DNA of 64,000 nucleotides. It comes from Methylobacterium tarhaniae. Lineage in GTDB: Bacteria; Pseudomonadota; Alphaproteobacteria; Rhizobiales; Beijerinckiaceae. Made by a program: the position numbers and the translations under genes. The stretch spans positions 1-64,000 of the forward strand of contig NZ_LABZ01000005.1 of NCBI RefSeq assembly GCF_001043955.1. The letters run 5' to 3'. The notes beneath the pieces were generated by a model. It was not told where the DNA came from. It was given only the letters and a program-made list of their open reading frames with translations, and did no database searches. Shown here in pieces: positions 44,283-53,390 of this stretch. Numbering within the stretch: the first letter of the stretch is position 1; each line of letters starts with the position of its first letter.

Positions 44283-44879
44283 TCACCGCTCCGCTGCGCG
44301 GCCGTGGTCCCGGTCGGCGGCGTCCTCCCGCGCCTTGTCCCGGGCCAGTTCCTCCGGCACCAGGGTCGCCGCGTCCTGGCGCGCCGCCAGGGCCGAGAGC
44401 CGCACCGGGCGGTAGTCCCAGGCATCGACCCCGACGTCGCAGGAGCGGCTGGTGTCCGGGAGCGTGCCGTGGGTGTGGCCGTAGAGGTGACGGGTGCCGC
44501 GCCACAGGCCCGGCCAGGCCCGATGGGCGTAATGCGCCAGGAAGAGCCGCCACTCCCGGCCCTCCTCCCGCAGGGTGATCCGCGCGCTCTCGACCGGAGG
44601 GTCGGCCCAGGGCAGGTCGAGGACGCGGTTGCTGTCGTGGTTGCCGCGGACTAGGTGCTTCACGCCGTTGAGGCGGGCGAAGATCGCCGCGCAATGCGCG
44701 CGCTCGGCATGGGCCGCGAAATCGCCGACATGCCAGACCTCGTCCTCGGGTCCGACGACGGCGTTCCAGTTGGCCACCAGGGTCTCGTCGTGCTGCTCGA
44801 GCGAGGCGAACAGGCGGCCGCGCTGGCGCAGGATATGCGTATCGCCGAAATGGGTGTCGGCGGTGAAGAAGACGGCCAT
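44283..44879 (-). CDS. Calcineurin-like metallophosphoesterase
   Basis: A 198-residue phosphoesterase with the full two-metal signature: TADTHFGD, WHVGDFA, LVRGNHDS, LAHYAHRAW and YGHTHGTLPD. Length and layout match the small phage-type/YfcE-like group that acts on phosphodiesters or is of unknown substrate. ATG 44879 is used; a GTG six bases upstream is equally possible. It is convergent with maeB and 134 bases before the small Gly-rich protein gene on the same strand. Confidence 0.9.
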   Translation of the reverse strand: MAVFFTADTHFGDTHILRQRGRLFASLEQHDETLVANWNAVVGPEDEVWHVGDFAAHAERAHCAAIFARLNGVKHLVRGNHDSNRVLDLPWADPPVESARITLREEGREWRLFLAHYAHRAWPGLWRGTRHLYGHTHGTLPDTSRSCDVGVDAWDYRPVRLSALAARQDAATLVPEELARDKAREDAADRDHGRAAER

Positions 44880-45021
44880 GCGCACCCGGATCGGAGCGTG
44901 ACGGATGCGGCATCAGATGGGGCGAACGATCCGGCCGGCACGGGACGGATCGCCGCGTCGGCAGGTGCGGGGCGCCTGCAGGCCCTTGCGGTCCGGCAGG
45001 CAGAGCCCGCCGGACGGCGCC

Positions 45022-45285
45022 TCAATAGCTGTAGCTCTGGCGCGAGCCGTAACCGTCGCGCGGGCGCACGCGGGCGCCGTAATCGACGTCGCGGGCGGCG
45101 CGCCGCTTGGCCAGCGCCCGTCCGGCAAGGCACCCCGCCACGGCGCCGACGACCCCGCGCTCGGCCAGGTAATGCCCGGCGATGCCCCCGATGATGGCCC
45201 CCTTGATGCAGCCCTTCGCCTCCGCCGCGCCGACGCCCATCAGCGTCACGACCGCCACCAAAGCCGCCTTCGCCACGTTGCGCAT
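45022..45285 (-). CDS. Small exported glycine-zipper-like protein
   Basis: An 87-residue protein with a signal peptide (MRNVAKAALVAVVTLMGVG, then AAEAKG) and a Gly/Ala-spaced helix pair (CIKGAIIGGIAGHYLAERG, GAVAGCLAGRALAKRR) of the glycine-zipper type that inserts into membranes. The tail is Arg/Tyr-rich (GYGSRQSYSY). ATG 45285 follows GAGGAGG. Function unknown. Confidence 0.75.
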   Translation of the reverse strand: MRNVAKAALVAVVTLMGVGAAEAKGCIKGAIIGGIAGHYLAERGVVGAVAGCLAGRALAKRRAARDVDYGARVRPRDGYGSRQSYSY

Positions 45286-45505
45286 GTTGCCTCCTCGCGC
45301 TCTGCGAACACGTCAACGGTCAGGCTCGGTCACCGTTCCGTGGCGGCAATCCCCGGAAGGAACAGGGATCGGTGGTCGTCCCGTCTGGCCGGCCCCGGCA
45401 GGCTTGTTCTCGAGCGGCTTGATCTTTGCCACCTTGACCCGAACCGCCGTCAACGATTCTTTACCCCCGCCTGTTACGGCAGCGTGACTGATCCGCCGAG
45501 GTGAC

Positions 45506-47518
45506 ATGTCAGGACCAGGCAGCCAGGAACCAGGCTCCGGCATGCCGCGCAATGGCGACGGCCCGGATCTGGGCGCCTCGATCCGGCGCGACCAGCTCGA
45601 GGCGGTCCGCCGCAGCGTGCAGCAGGCCATGCCGGTCAACGCGCTCCTCGGTGCCACCGGGGCGCTCGTCGCCGCCCAGGCCGGGCATGGGGGCGCCGGT
45701 CTCGCCTGGTTCGCCCTGTCCTCGGCCATCAACCTCGCCCGGTTCGGCCTGTGCCGGGCGCCCTGCCCCGGCCTCGTCGCCCCGGAGGCCTCGCCGCCCT
45801 GGCAGGCCCGGGCCGCCGCCTGCGTCGACCGGCACCTGCGCCTCGCCACCCTCGCGGCGTTCCTGTCGGGCCTCGTCTGGTCCCTGGTGGCGCTCCTGTG
45901 CGAGGGCTACACCGCGCCCCAGTCCCTGTTCTACCTCGTCGTCACCTGCGGCATCACCGCCGGAGCCGTCACCCACGGCATGGCCTACGCGGCGATTCCC
46001 GCGAGCTTCATCACCCCGCCGCTCCTGACGGTGGCCGGCTGCCTCGCCTGGGCCGGCGGGTTCGACCGCACCTGCCTCGCCCTCACCACGCTGCTCTATC
46101 TCGCGGCGCTCCTGCGCAGCGCCGTCGAGACCGAGCGGGGCTTTCGCCGTACCTCCCGGCTGAAGAACGAGGCCACGGCGCTGGCCCGGGCGCGCCAGGA
46201 GGCGCATGCGTCGGCGAGCGCGCTCGCCGACGAGATGCGCCGGCGCGCCACCCACGACGCCCTCACCGGCCTGATGAACCGGGCCGGCTTCGCACAAGCC
46301 GCGGAAGCCCGGATCCTCCGTCCGGGTCCGGCGCCCTGCCTGATGCTGCTCGATCTCGACGGCTTCAAGTCGGTCAACGACGTCTACGGCCACTCGACCG
46401 GCGACCGGGTGCTGGCCGAGGTGGCGCAGCGCCTGCGCCGGACCCTGCCGCCGGAGGCGCTGGCGGCCCGATTCGGCGGCGACGAGTTCGCGGTCCTGTA
46501 CGATCCCTCGGCCGAATGGCCGCCCGCCGACCTGGCGGCGGCGCTGATCGGGGTGGTGGTCGAGCGGTTCGAGAGCTTCGATGCGGGCCGCCTCGGCGTC
46601 AGCATCGGCCTCTGCCACGCCCACGGGCCCAGCCTGACCCAGATGCTGAGCTGCGCCGACGAGGCGCTCTACGCCGCGAAGGCCGCCGGGCGGGACCGCT
46701 TCCGGATCTTCGACGAGGGCCTGCGCGGCCGCCTGGAGATGCGGCGAGACAGCGAGCGCGACCTCTCGCATGCCCTCGCGGAGAACGGCCTCGCGGTCTG
46801 GTTCCAGCCGATCTTCGGCGAGGGCGGCGGCCGCGTCGCGGGCCTGGAGGCCCTGGTGCGCTGGAACCATCCGGTCCACGGCTGGGTCCCCCCCGGCGAG
46901 ATCGTGGCCGCCGCCGCCCGGGCCGGCCTCACCGAATCGCTGCTGCGCTTCATCCTGGAGCAGGTCTGCGGCGCGATGCAGAGCCTGCGCGCCGCCGGCG
47001 TCTCCGACATCCGCGTGGCGATGAACGTCTCGCCGCGGGAGATGGCGCAGATCCCGGTCGACGAGATCGTGCTCGACCGCCTGCGGACGCTGGGCCTGTC
47101 CCCGTCGCTCCTCGAGATCGAGATCACCGAGGAGACCGCCCTCGACATCGAGGCGGTGCAGGGCAAGCTCCTCGCCCTCTCCCGGGCGGGGATCCGGGTG
47201 GCCCTCGACGATTTCGGCATCGGCTACTCGTCGCTGGCCTCGCTGCGCCAGTTGCGGGCCGGCCGGGTCAAGATCGACCGCAGCCTCGTCACCGGCCTGT
47301 CCGCCTCCGACGACAAGCGCGGGCTGATCCAGGCGGTGCTCGGCCTCGGCCGGGCGCTGGGCCTCGAAGTGGTGGCCGAGGGCGTCGAGACGGCCGAGGA
47401 CCTCGTCGCCTTGCGCGCCCTCGGCTGCCCGCTCCTGCAGGGCTACCATCTCGGCCGTCCGGCTCCCGCCGATCATGCGTTGAGGCAGGCCCTGGCCTGC
47501 CGTACGGACGCAGCCTGA
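45506..47518 (+). CDS. Membrane-bound GGDEF-EAL protein (cyclic di-GMP turnover)
   Basis: A 670-residue bifunctional-type protein. Five or six membrane helices occupy about residues 44-210. The GGDEF domain (about 250-410) has an intact active site RFGGDEFAVLYD near 323-333, so it may synthesise cyclic di-GMP. The EAL domain (about 425-665) keeps LEALVRW, NVSPREM, EIEITEET, LDDFGIGYSSL, KIDRSLV and VVAEGVET, the residues needed for hydrolysis. Which activity dominates cannot be told. The membrane part has no recognised sensor name. Start ATG 45506 is first in frame; a later ATG at 45542 is possible. Controls the motile/sessile choice in related bacteria. Confidence 0.93.
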   Translation: MSGPGSQEPGSGMPRNGDGPDLGASIRRDQLEAVRRSVQQAMPVNALLGATGALVAAQAGHGGAGLAWFALSSAINLARFGLCRAPCPGLVAPEASPPWQARAAACVDRHLRLATLAAFLSGLVWSLVALLCEGYTAPQSLFYLVVTCGITAGAVTHGMAYAAIPASFITPPLLTVAGCLAWAGGFDRTCLALTTLLYLAALLRSAVETERGFRRTSRLKNEATALARARQEAHASASALADEMRRRATHDALTGLMNRAGFAQAAEARILRPGPAPCLMLLDLDGFKSVNDVYGHSTGDRVLAEVAQRLRRTLPPEALAARFGGDEFAVLYDPSAEWPPADLAAALIGVVVERFESFDAGRLGVSIGLCHAHGPSLTQMLSCADEALYAAKAAGRDRFRIFDEGLRGRLEMRRDSERDLSHALAENGLAVWFQPIFGEGGGRVAGLEALVRWNHPVHGWVPPGEIVAAAARAGLTESLLRFILEQVCGAMQSLRAAGVSDIRVAMNVSPREMAQIPVDEIVLDRLRTLGLSPSLLEIEITEETALDIEAVQGKLLALSRAGIRVALDDFGIGYSSLASLRQLRAGRVKIDRSLVTGLSASDDKRGLIQAVLGLGRALGLEVVAEGVETAEDLVALRALGCPLLQGYHLGRPAPADHALRQALACRTDAA

Positions 47519-47607
47519 CCCTTTCGCAACCCCTGCGCGCCCGGCCCGGCCGGGCTAACCTCCGGCGCACCCCGACGCCCCTCACCGCCGACGAGAAAAG
47601 ACCGACC

Positions 47608-49110
47608 ATGTTCCCCAAGCCCCACGCCGCGCTCACCCCCAACACCTTCGCGTTCGAGGCCCTGCCGCTCGTCGCGCCGACCGGCTTTCGCGAGTACGAC
47701 GCCCGCTGGCTGTTCCCGAAGGACCTCAACCTGATGGGCGTCCAGGCTCTCGGGCTCGGCCTCGGCACCCTCGTCCACGAGCTCGGCGTGCGCCCCGACA
47801 TCGTGACCGGCCACGATTTCCGCGCCTATTCCGCCTCGATCAAGCTCGCGCTGATCGCCGGCATGCAGGCGGCCGGCCTGCGGGTGAAGGATATCGGCCT
47901 CTGCCTCTCGCCGATGGCCTATTTCGGCCAGTTTGCCCTCGACTGCCCCTGCGTGGCGATGGTCACCGCCTCCCACAACGACAACGGCTGGACCGGCGTG
48001 AAGATGGGCGCCGAGCGGCCCATGACCTTCGGCCCGGCCGAGATGGGCCGCCTCAAGGAGATCGTGCTCTCGGGTGCCTTCCAGTACCGGGACGGCGGCG
48101 CGTACCAGTTCGTGCCCGACTTCGCGCAGGTCTACCTCGACGACCTCGTCTCCCGCGCCAAGCCGCTGACGCGGCGCCTCAAGGTGGTGGCGGCCTGCGG
48201 CAACGGCACCGCGGGCGCCTTCGCCCCCGCCCTGCTCGAACGCCTCGGCTGCGAGGTGGTGCCGCTGGACGTCGAGGCCGACGCGACCTTCCCGCGCTAC
48301 AACCCCAATCCCGAGGACATGGCGATGCTGCACGCCATCGCCGACACCGTGAAGGCGACCGGGGCCGATGTGGGCCTGGGCTTCGACGGCGACGGCGACC
48401 GCTGCGGCGTGGTCGACGAGCAGGGCCACGAGATCTTCGCCGACAAGGTCGGGGTGATGCTCGCCCGCGACCTCTCGCTCCAGCACCCCAACGCCCGCTT
48501 CGTCGTCGACGTGAAGTCCACGGGCCTGTTCGCCTCCGACCCGGAGCTGAAGGCGCGCGGCGTCGAGACCGATTACTGGAAGACCGGGCATTCCTACATC
48601 AAGCGCCGGGTCAACGAGCTGAACGCGCTCGCCGGGTTCGAGAAGTCGGGCCATTTCTTCTTCAACGCGCCGGTCGGGCGCGGCTACGACGACGGGCTTC
48701 TCACCGCGATCGCCGTGATCGAGATGCTCGACCGCAACCCGGGCAAGAGCCTGTCGCAGCTCTACGCGGCGCTGCCCACCACCTTCGGCTCGCCGACGAT
48801 GTCGCCGCACTGTGCCGATGAGGAGAAGTACGGCGTCGTCGAGCGGGTGACCGCGCGCTTCCGGGAGATGCACGAGCGGGCTGAGACCCTGGGCGGGGCG
48901 GCGATCACCGACCTCGTCACAGTGAACGGGGTGCGGGTGTCGACGGCGGACGGCACCTGGGGCCTGGTGCGGGCGTCCTCCAACAAGCCGGAACTGGTGG
49001 TGGTGGTCGAGAGCCCGGTGTCGCGGGCGCGGCTGGAGGAGATGTTCCGGGCGGTCGACGGCGTGCTGCGCGAGAATCCCCAGGTCGGGGCCTACAACCA
49101 GACGATCTGA
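47608..49110 (+). CDS. Phosphoglucomutase/phosphomannomutase family enzyme
   Basis: A 500-residue alpha-D-phosphohexomutase. Phospho-Ser122 sits in VTASHNDNGWTGVK; the magnesium loop is GFDGDGDRCG (Asp260, 262, 264); the sugar-binding loop is GFEKSGHFFF; the phosphate-binding end is VRASSNKPELVVVVES, where the usual SNTEP reads SNKPE. The first 40 residues (FREYDARWLFPKDLNLMG) contain the usual RxYD-type start. It interconverts glucose or mannose 1- and 6-phosphates for glycogen, glucan and surface sugar synthesis. ATG 47608 follows GAGAAAAGA. It lies 89 bases after the GGDEF-EAL gene. Confidence 0.93.
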   Translation: MFPKPHAALTPNTFAFEALPLVAPTGFREYDARWLFPKDLNLMGVQALGLGLGTLVHELGVRPDIVTGHDFRAYSASIKLALIAGMQAAGLRVKDIGLCLSPMAYFGQFALDCPCVAMVTASHNDNGWTGVKMGAERPMTFGPAEMGRLKEIVLSGAFQYRDGGAYQFVPDFAQVYLDDLVSRAKPLTRRLKVVAACGNGTAGAFAPALLERLGCEVVPLDVEADATFPRYNPNPEDMAMLHAIADTVKATGADVGLGFDGDGDRCGVVDEQGHEIFADKVGVMLARDLSLQHPNARFVVDVKSTGLFASDPELKARGVETDYWKTGHSYIKRRVNELNALAGFEKSGHFFFNAPVGRGYDDGLLTAIAVIEMLDRNPGKSLSQLYAALPTTFGSPTMSPHCADEEKYGVVERVTARFREMHERAETLGGAAITDLVTVNGVRVSTADGTWGLVRASSNKPELVVVVESPVSRARLEEMFRAVDGVLRENPQVGAYNQTI

Positions 49111-49152
49111 CCGGCTTCCTCGGGCGATCATCGGGATCTGAAACCCTCCTGG

Positions 49153-49187
49153 TCATCCCGGGCTCCGCTTTCGCGGCCCCGGGATGA
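49153..49187. repeat. REP-like palindrome (TCATCCCGGG type), copy 2
   Basis: TCATCCCGGG (49153-49162) pairs with CCCGGGATGA (49178-49187), with an inner stem CCGC/GCGG (49165-49168, 49173-49176). Same outer arms as the element at 15073-15112 but a different inner stem. It lies after the phosphohexomutase gene. Confidence 0.75.
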
Positions 49188-49324
49188 TGCGGAGGGTGGA
49201 CATTCCGTCGAGCGGATCGAACGAGCCACGCTCGCAAGGCGCTTCCCCGCCGCACCCGATCGGCTTAGGTCTCCTCCCACGCCGCGCGCCCGCCGAACGG
49301 GGCCGGCCCGGGAGGAAACCTGAC

Positions 49325-50530
49325 ATGCAGCCGATTCTCGACGCCTTCGACGCCCGCGCCATCCTGCCGGAGGACGGCGTCGCCGGCGCTCTCGCCGGTC
49401 GGATCTGGCGGCCGGACATGAGCGGGCCGAGCGTGGTCGCGGTGCGCGAGGGCACCGGCGGCGCGCCGGAACTCGTCGACATCACCGGCGCCTTCCCGAC
49501 CATCCGCGACCTGTGCGAAACGCCCGATCCCGCCGCCGCCTTGCGCCGGGCCACGGGCGAGACGGTCGGCTCCCTCGACGCGATCCTCGCCAACACGCCC
49601 CCGGAGACCCGCGACGCCTCCAAGCCCTGGCTCCTCGCGCCGATCGACCTCCAGGCGGTCAAGGCCGCCGGTGTGACCTTCGCGGTCTCGATGCTGGAGC
49701 GAGTGATCGAGGAGCGGGCGCGCGGCAACCCGGACGCCGCGGCGGCGATCCGGCTCGAGGTCGGGCGCCTCGTCGGCGACGACCTGCGCCGGCTGAAGCC
49801 CGGCTCTCCGGAAGCGATGGCGCTGAAGAGCGTGCTGGTGGCGCAGGGCGCCTGGAGCCAGTACCTCGAGGTCGGCATCGGCCCGGATGCCGAGATCTTC
49901 ACCAAGGCGCAGCCGCTCTCCTCCGTCGGCTGCGGCCAGGAGGCCGGCCTGCATCCGGGCTCGCAGTGGAACAACCCGGAGCCCGAGGTGGCCCTGGTGG
50001 TGGCCTCCGACCAGCGCATCGTCGGGGCGACGCTCGGCAACGACGTCAACCTGCGCGACTTCGAGGGCCGCTCGGCCCTGCTGCTCGGCAAGGCCAAGGA
50101 CAATGCCGCCTCCTGCGCCCTCGGCCCGTTCCTGCGCCTGTTCGACGGCGGCTTCTCCCTCGACCATGTCCGCCGCACCGTGGTGAGCCTGGAGGTGTCG
50201 GGCGAGGATGGGTTCCGGCTCTCCGGCACCTCGCCCCTCTCCGAGATCAGCCGCGACCCGGCCGACCTCGTCGAGGCCATGATGGGCGGCACCCACCAGT
50301 ATCCGGACGGCGCGGTGCTCTTCCTCGGCACGATGTTCGCGCCGGTGGAGGACCGGGGGGCGCCGGGCCAGGGCTTCACCCACAAGGTCGGCGACCGGGT
50401 GGTGATCCGCAGCCCGGGCCTGGGCGCCCTCGTCAACCGGATGCGCCACTGCCAGGATTGCGAGCCCTGGACCTTCGGCGCGGCGGCGCTGATGCGCAAT
50501 CTCGCCGCCCGCGGGCTCCTCGGAGCCTGA
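49325..50530 (+). CDS. Fumarylacetoacetate hydrolase (FAH) family protein
   Basis: A 401-residue enzyme with the FAH catalytic fold in its C-terminal two thirds. Metal ligands are visible as Glu219 and Glu221 in NNPEPEVALVV and Asp240 in GNDVNLRDFEGRS; the N-terminal part (about 1-100) is the family's cap-like extension. The FAH fold does hydrolysis, decarboxylation or dehydration of 2-keto acids. The fairly long N-terminus and the KAKDNAASCALGPF block fit the group often annotated with sugar-acid breakdown, not tyrosine degradation, but this is a guess. ATG 49325 follows GGAGGAAAC, a strong site. Confidence 0.88.
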   Translation: MQPILDAFDARAILPEDGVAGALAGRIWRPDMSGPSVVAVREGTGGAPELVDITGAFPTIRDLCETPDPAAALRRATGETVGSLDAILANTPPETRDASKPWLLAPIDLQAVKAAGVTFAVSMLERVIEERARGNPDAAAAIRLEVGRLVGDDLRRLKPGSPEAMALKSVLVAQGAWSQYLEVGIGPDAEIFTKAQPLSSVGCGQEAGLHPGSQWNNPEPEVALVVASDQRIVGATLGNDVNLRDFEGRSALLLGKAKDNAASCALGPFLRLFDGGFSLDHVRRTVVSLEVSGEDGFRLSGTSPLSEISRDPADLVEAMMGGTHQYPDGAVLFLGTMFAPVEDRGAPGQGFTHKVGDRVVIRSPGLGALVNRMRHCQDCEPWTFGAAALMRNLAARGLLGA

Positions 50531-50609
50531 AGGCGCGCCCGCCCACCCGCGCTGTGACATCGGCGTCACGGAAATCGTGGAGGCCTGTGCCGGACAAGCT
50601 TGGCCGGTT

Positions 50610-50639
50610 GCCAGGAGTATAGCCTTGGCTATACCTGGC
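50610..50639. promoter_or_regulatory. Imperfect palindrome upstream of the double-barrel porin gene
   Basis: GCCAGGAGTATAGCC (50610-50624) faces GGCTATACCTGGC (50627-50639) with a two-base bulge. It is unusually TA-rich in its centre for this genome and lies 28 bases before the porin start, so it could be an operator, a leader hairpin or part of the promoter. Confidence 0.45.
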
Positions 50640-50666
50640 GACCGGAACGACAGGTGGGTTGCGGCG

Positions 50667-52763
50667 ATGCGGCGGACGGGCGGAGCGGGGATCGGGGTGG
50701 CTATCGGCCTGTGCGCCGGGTTGGCGGCAGCGGCCGACCTGCGCCCGCCATCGGCCCAATCCCCGGCCGGACCGTCCACCATCGACTGGTCCGGTCCCTA
50801 TCTCGGCATCGAGGGCAGCGCCGGCGCCTCGTTCGGCAATTACAGCTTCGGGCCGAGTACGGTCGGCGGCCGGGCGATCCCGGCCTTCCAGAGCGGCGAT
50901 TCGACGAGGCGCTCGGATGCCGGCCGCACCGCCACCACGGCGGTCGGCGGGGTGTTCGGCGGCTATAACTGGCAGACCGGCCCGTATCTCTACGGTCTGG
51001 AGGCCGACATCTACGGCGCCAACCTCAAGCGCCCGGTGCCCTCGACGGCTCTCGGCTTCGGCTACGAGGGCATCGATCCGCCCTTCAACGTGATCCGGGA
51101 CAAGACCAACCTCTACGGTGCCCTGCGGGCCCGCCTCGGCTACGCGTTCGAGAGCTACCTCGTCTACGCCACCTTCGGGCTCGCCGGGGCCAGCGCGCGG
51201 GTGCTCGCGACCTATCCGGACCTCGCCACCGGCGCGGTGGCGACGGCGCGCAAGGACCTGTCCTTCCTCGGCTTCACCCTCGGGGCCGGCGTGCAATACG
51301 CCATCGCCCCGAACCTCGCGCTCGGCCTCGACTACCGCTACGTCGATCTCGGCCGCTCCGGCCGCTTCGATCTCGGCAGCGTGCCGGGGCTCGGCCCGGT
51401 CTCCACCCAGGCCGCCTTCACGTCGCACCAGATGATGGCGCGGCTCTCCTGGTATCCCTACGGCCTCAAGCTGCCGGCGGAGGCCGCCGAGGACGCGCCG
51501 GCGAGCCGCGACACCGGCCGCTACTCCTTCCACGGCCAGACCACCTTCGTGACGCAGGGCGTGCCGGGCTTCCGCGCGCCCTATCGCGGCGAGAACAGCC
51601 TGGTGCCGAACCAGGTCCAGTCCACCACCACCGCGACCCTGTTCCTCGGCGTGAAGCTGACCGACAGCACCGAGCTCTACTACAACCCTGAATTCTCTCA
51701 AGGATTCGGCCTGTCGCGCACCCTCGGCGTCGCCGGCTTCGTCAACGGCGAGGCCCAGAAGGCCGGCGCGCCGTTCCCGAAGCTGCGCTCCAACCGCTAC
51801 TTCATCCGCCAGACCTTCGGCCTCGGCGGCGCCACCGAGGACGTGCCGGACGGCGTCAACCAGGTGGCGATGACCCGCGACGTCGAGCGGATCTCGGTCG
51901 TGGCCGGCAAGTTCGCCCTCGGCGACTTCTTCGACGGCAACGTCTACGCCCACGACCCCCGGGTCGACTTCATGAACTGGTCGATCTGGGGCTCCTCGGC
52001 CTGGGACTTCCCCGCCAACCTCCCCGGCTTCACCCAAGGCGTGATGGTCGAGTACAACCGGCCGGAATTCGCCATCCGGGCCGCCTACACCCAGGTGCCG
52101 AAGGAGCCGTCGAGCGACGTGCTCGATCCGCGGGTCTTCCAGCGCGCCGGCGCCAACATCGAGGTCGAGGAGCGCCACGTCCTCCCCGGGCTGAACCAGC
52201 CGGGCAAGCTGCGCATCGGCCTGTTCAGCAATGTCGGCAACACCGCCAATTACCGCCAGATCGTCGACCTGACGCAGGCGGGGATCTACGACGACATCAA
52301 CGACGCCGCCTCCGCCACGCGCCGGCCCCGGCGCAAGACCGGCGCCTACATCAACCTGGAGCAGGCGCTGACGCCGGATCTCGGCCTGTTCGCCCGGGCC
52401 AGCCTCTCGGACGGGCGCAACGAGAGCCTGTCCTTCACCGATGTCGACCGGTCGATCTCGGGCGGCTTCTCGCTGAAGGGCACCGCCTGGGAGCGGCCGA
52501 GCGACACGGTCGGCATCGGCGGCGCGATCAACGGCCTGTCGCCGACGCACCGCGCCTTCTTCGCCAATGGGGGCCTCGGCCTCCTGATCGGCGACGGCCG
52601 GCTGAACTACGGCACCGAGCGGGCCCTGGAGACCTATTACGCGCTCAGCCTCACCAAGGCGGTGACGGTGTCGTTCAACTACCAGTTGGTGGTGAACCCC
52701 GCCTATAACCGCGACCGCGGCCCCGTCAGCTTCTTCGGCACCCGCCTCCACGCCGATTTCTGA
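50667..52763 (+). CDS. Outer-membrane protein fusing an Omp25-like barrel to an OprB-like carbohydrate porin
   Basis: A 698-residue exported protein. Signal peptide: MRRTGGAGIGVAIGLCAG with cleavage near AAAAD. Residues about 35-265 form an Omp25/OmpA-like small barrel (WSGPYLGIEGSAGASFGN, GGVFGGYNWQ, AGVQYAIAPNLALGLDYRY, HQMMARLSWY). A linker (LPAEAAEDAPASRD) leads near residue 286 to an OprB-type carbohydrate-selective porin (FHGQTTFVTQGVPGF, TELYYNPEFSQGFGLS, FDGNVYAHDP, LGLFARASLSDGR, ALETYYALSL) that ends in the aromatic residue Phe expected for barrel assembly. Two barrels in one chain is unusual. ATG 50667 follows AGGTGGG. Role: sugar uptake, by family. Confidence 0.87.
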   Translation: MRRTGGAGIGVAIGLCAGLAAAADLRPPSAQSPAGPSTIDWSGPYLGIEGSAGASFGNYSFGPSTVGGRAIPAFQSGDSTRRSDAGRTATTAVGGVFGGYNWQTGPYLYGLEADIYGANLKRPVPSTALGFGYEGIDPPFNVIRDKTNLYGALRARLGYAFESYLVYATFGLAGASARVLATYPDLATGAVATARKDLSFLGFTLGAGVQYAIAPNLALGLDYRYVDLGRSGRFDLGSVPGLGPVSTQAAFTSHQMMARLSWYPYGLKLPAEAAEDAPASRDTGRYSFHGQTTFVTQGVPGFRAPYRGENSLVPNQVQSTTTATLFLGVKLTDSTELYYNPEFSQGFGLSRTLGVAGFVNGEAQKAGAPFPKLRSNRYFIRQTFGLGGATEDVPDGVNQVAMTRDVERISVVAGKFALGDFFDGNVYAHDPRVDFMNWSIWGSSAWDFPANLPGFTQGVMVEYNRPEFAIRAAYTQVPKEPSSDVLDPRVFQRAGANIEVEERHVLPGLNQPGKLRIGLFSNVGNTANYRQIVDLTQAGIYDDINDAASATRRPRRKTGAYINLEQALTPDLGLFARASLSDGRNESLSFTDVDRSISGGFSLKGTAWERPSDTVGIGGAINGLSPTHRAFFANGGLGLLIGDGRLNYGTERALETYYALSLTKAVTVSFNYQLVVNPAYNRDRGPVSFFGTRLHADF

Positions 52764-53390
52764 CGCGGCTCCCGGCGCGCGAGGGCGTGTGCCACTTTCG
52801 GACGATGCGCCCTCGGGTGGTGTGCCCTTTCTGCCCGGCGCCGAGGGTTCGTCGCCGGTCCGGGGCCGGGCGACCGCATCACCGGCGCCGCCAGCCGCGA
52901 TCAGGGCAAGTCGCGCGAGGCCCGCGCCCGAATGGCAAAGGGATCTGCAGGCCGGCGGGATGCTTCCGGGGAAAGCGCTGCCGGCAGAATTCCCGGCGCG
53001 ACGACTTGAGCTTTACTGCAGCCGCGTCTCGCCCTCACCCCCAGCCCCACTCTCGCCGGGAAGCGGGGCGGTGCGCCTCGTTTCGACGGCGGTGACGCCG
53101 GTCGTCGGAGTATTCCGCCCGATCTGATGCGCAGGACGCGGCTGGCCGCCCCCGGTCGCGGCGGACAATCCTGCAACACCCCTGGCGCTTTTCCCCCCGG
53201 ACCGGCCGAAATTTACGGACAAAGGCTGTGCTGTATCCCGTTCGCTCATTTTCTAAGATTGAACTGTAAAAGGACGAATAAACGTCCGTTTGCGACAGAG
53301 ATATGATCGCAAAACCTGCTCTTTCGGAGCAGTCGATCCTGCTCGACCACGGAACGACAACAGCGGGCCTTCGTCCGGGGGGCACACATC
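52764..53390. other. About 630 bases without a recognisable gene
   Basis: Between the porin gene and the acyltransferase gene. Short frames around 52790-53130 have no ribosome site or family match. From about 53200 to 53330 the DNA is distinctly AT-rich, which fits a promoter region for the acyltransferase gene; no operator was recognised. Confidence 0.5.

Noticed and set aside
52789-53127. A 112-codon plus-strand frame between porin and acyltransferase genes
   Set aside because: No ribosome site, Pro/Ala/Arg-rich composition and no family resemblance.
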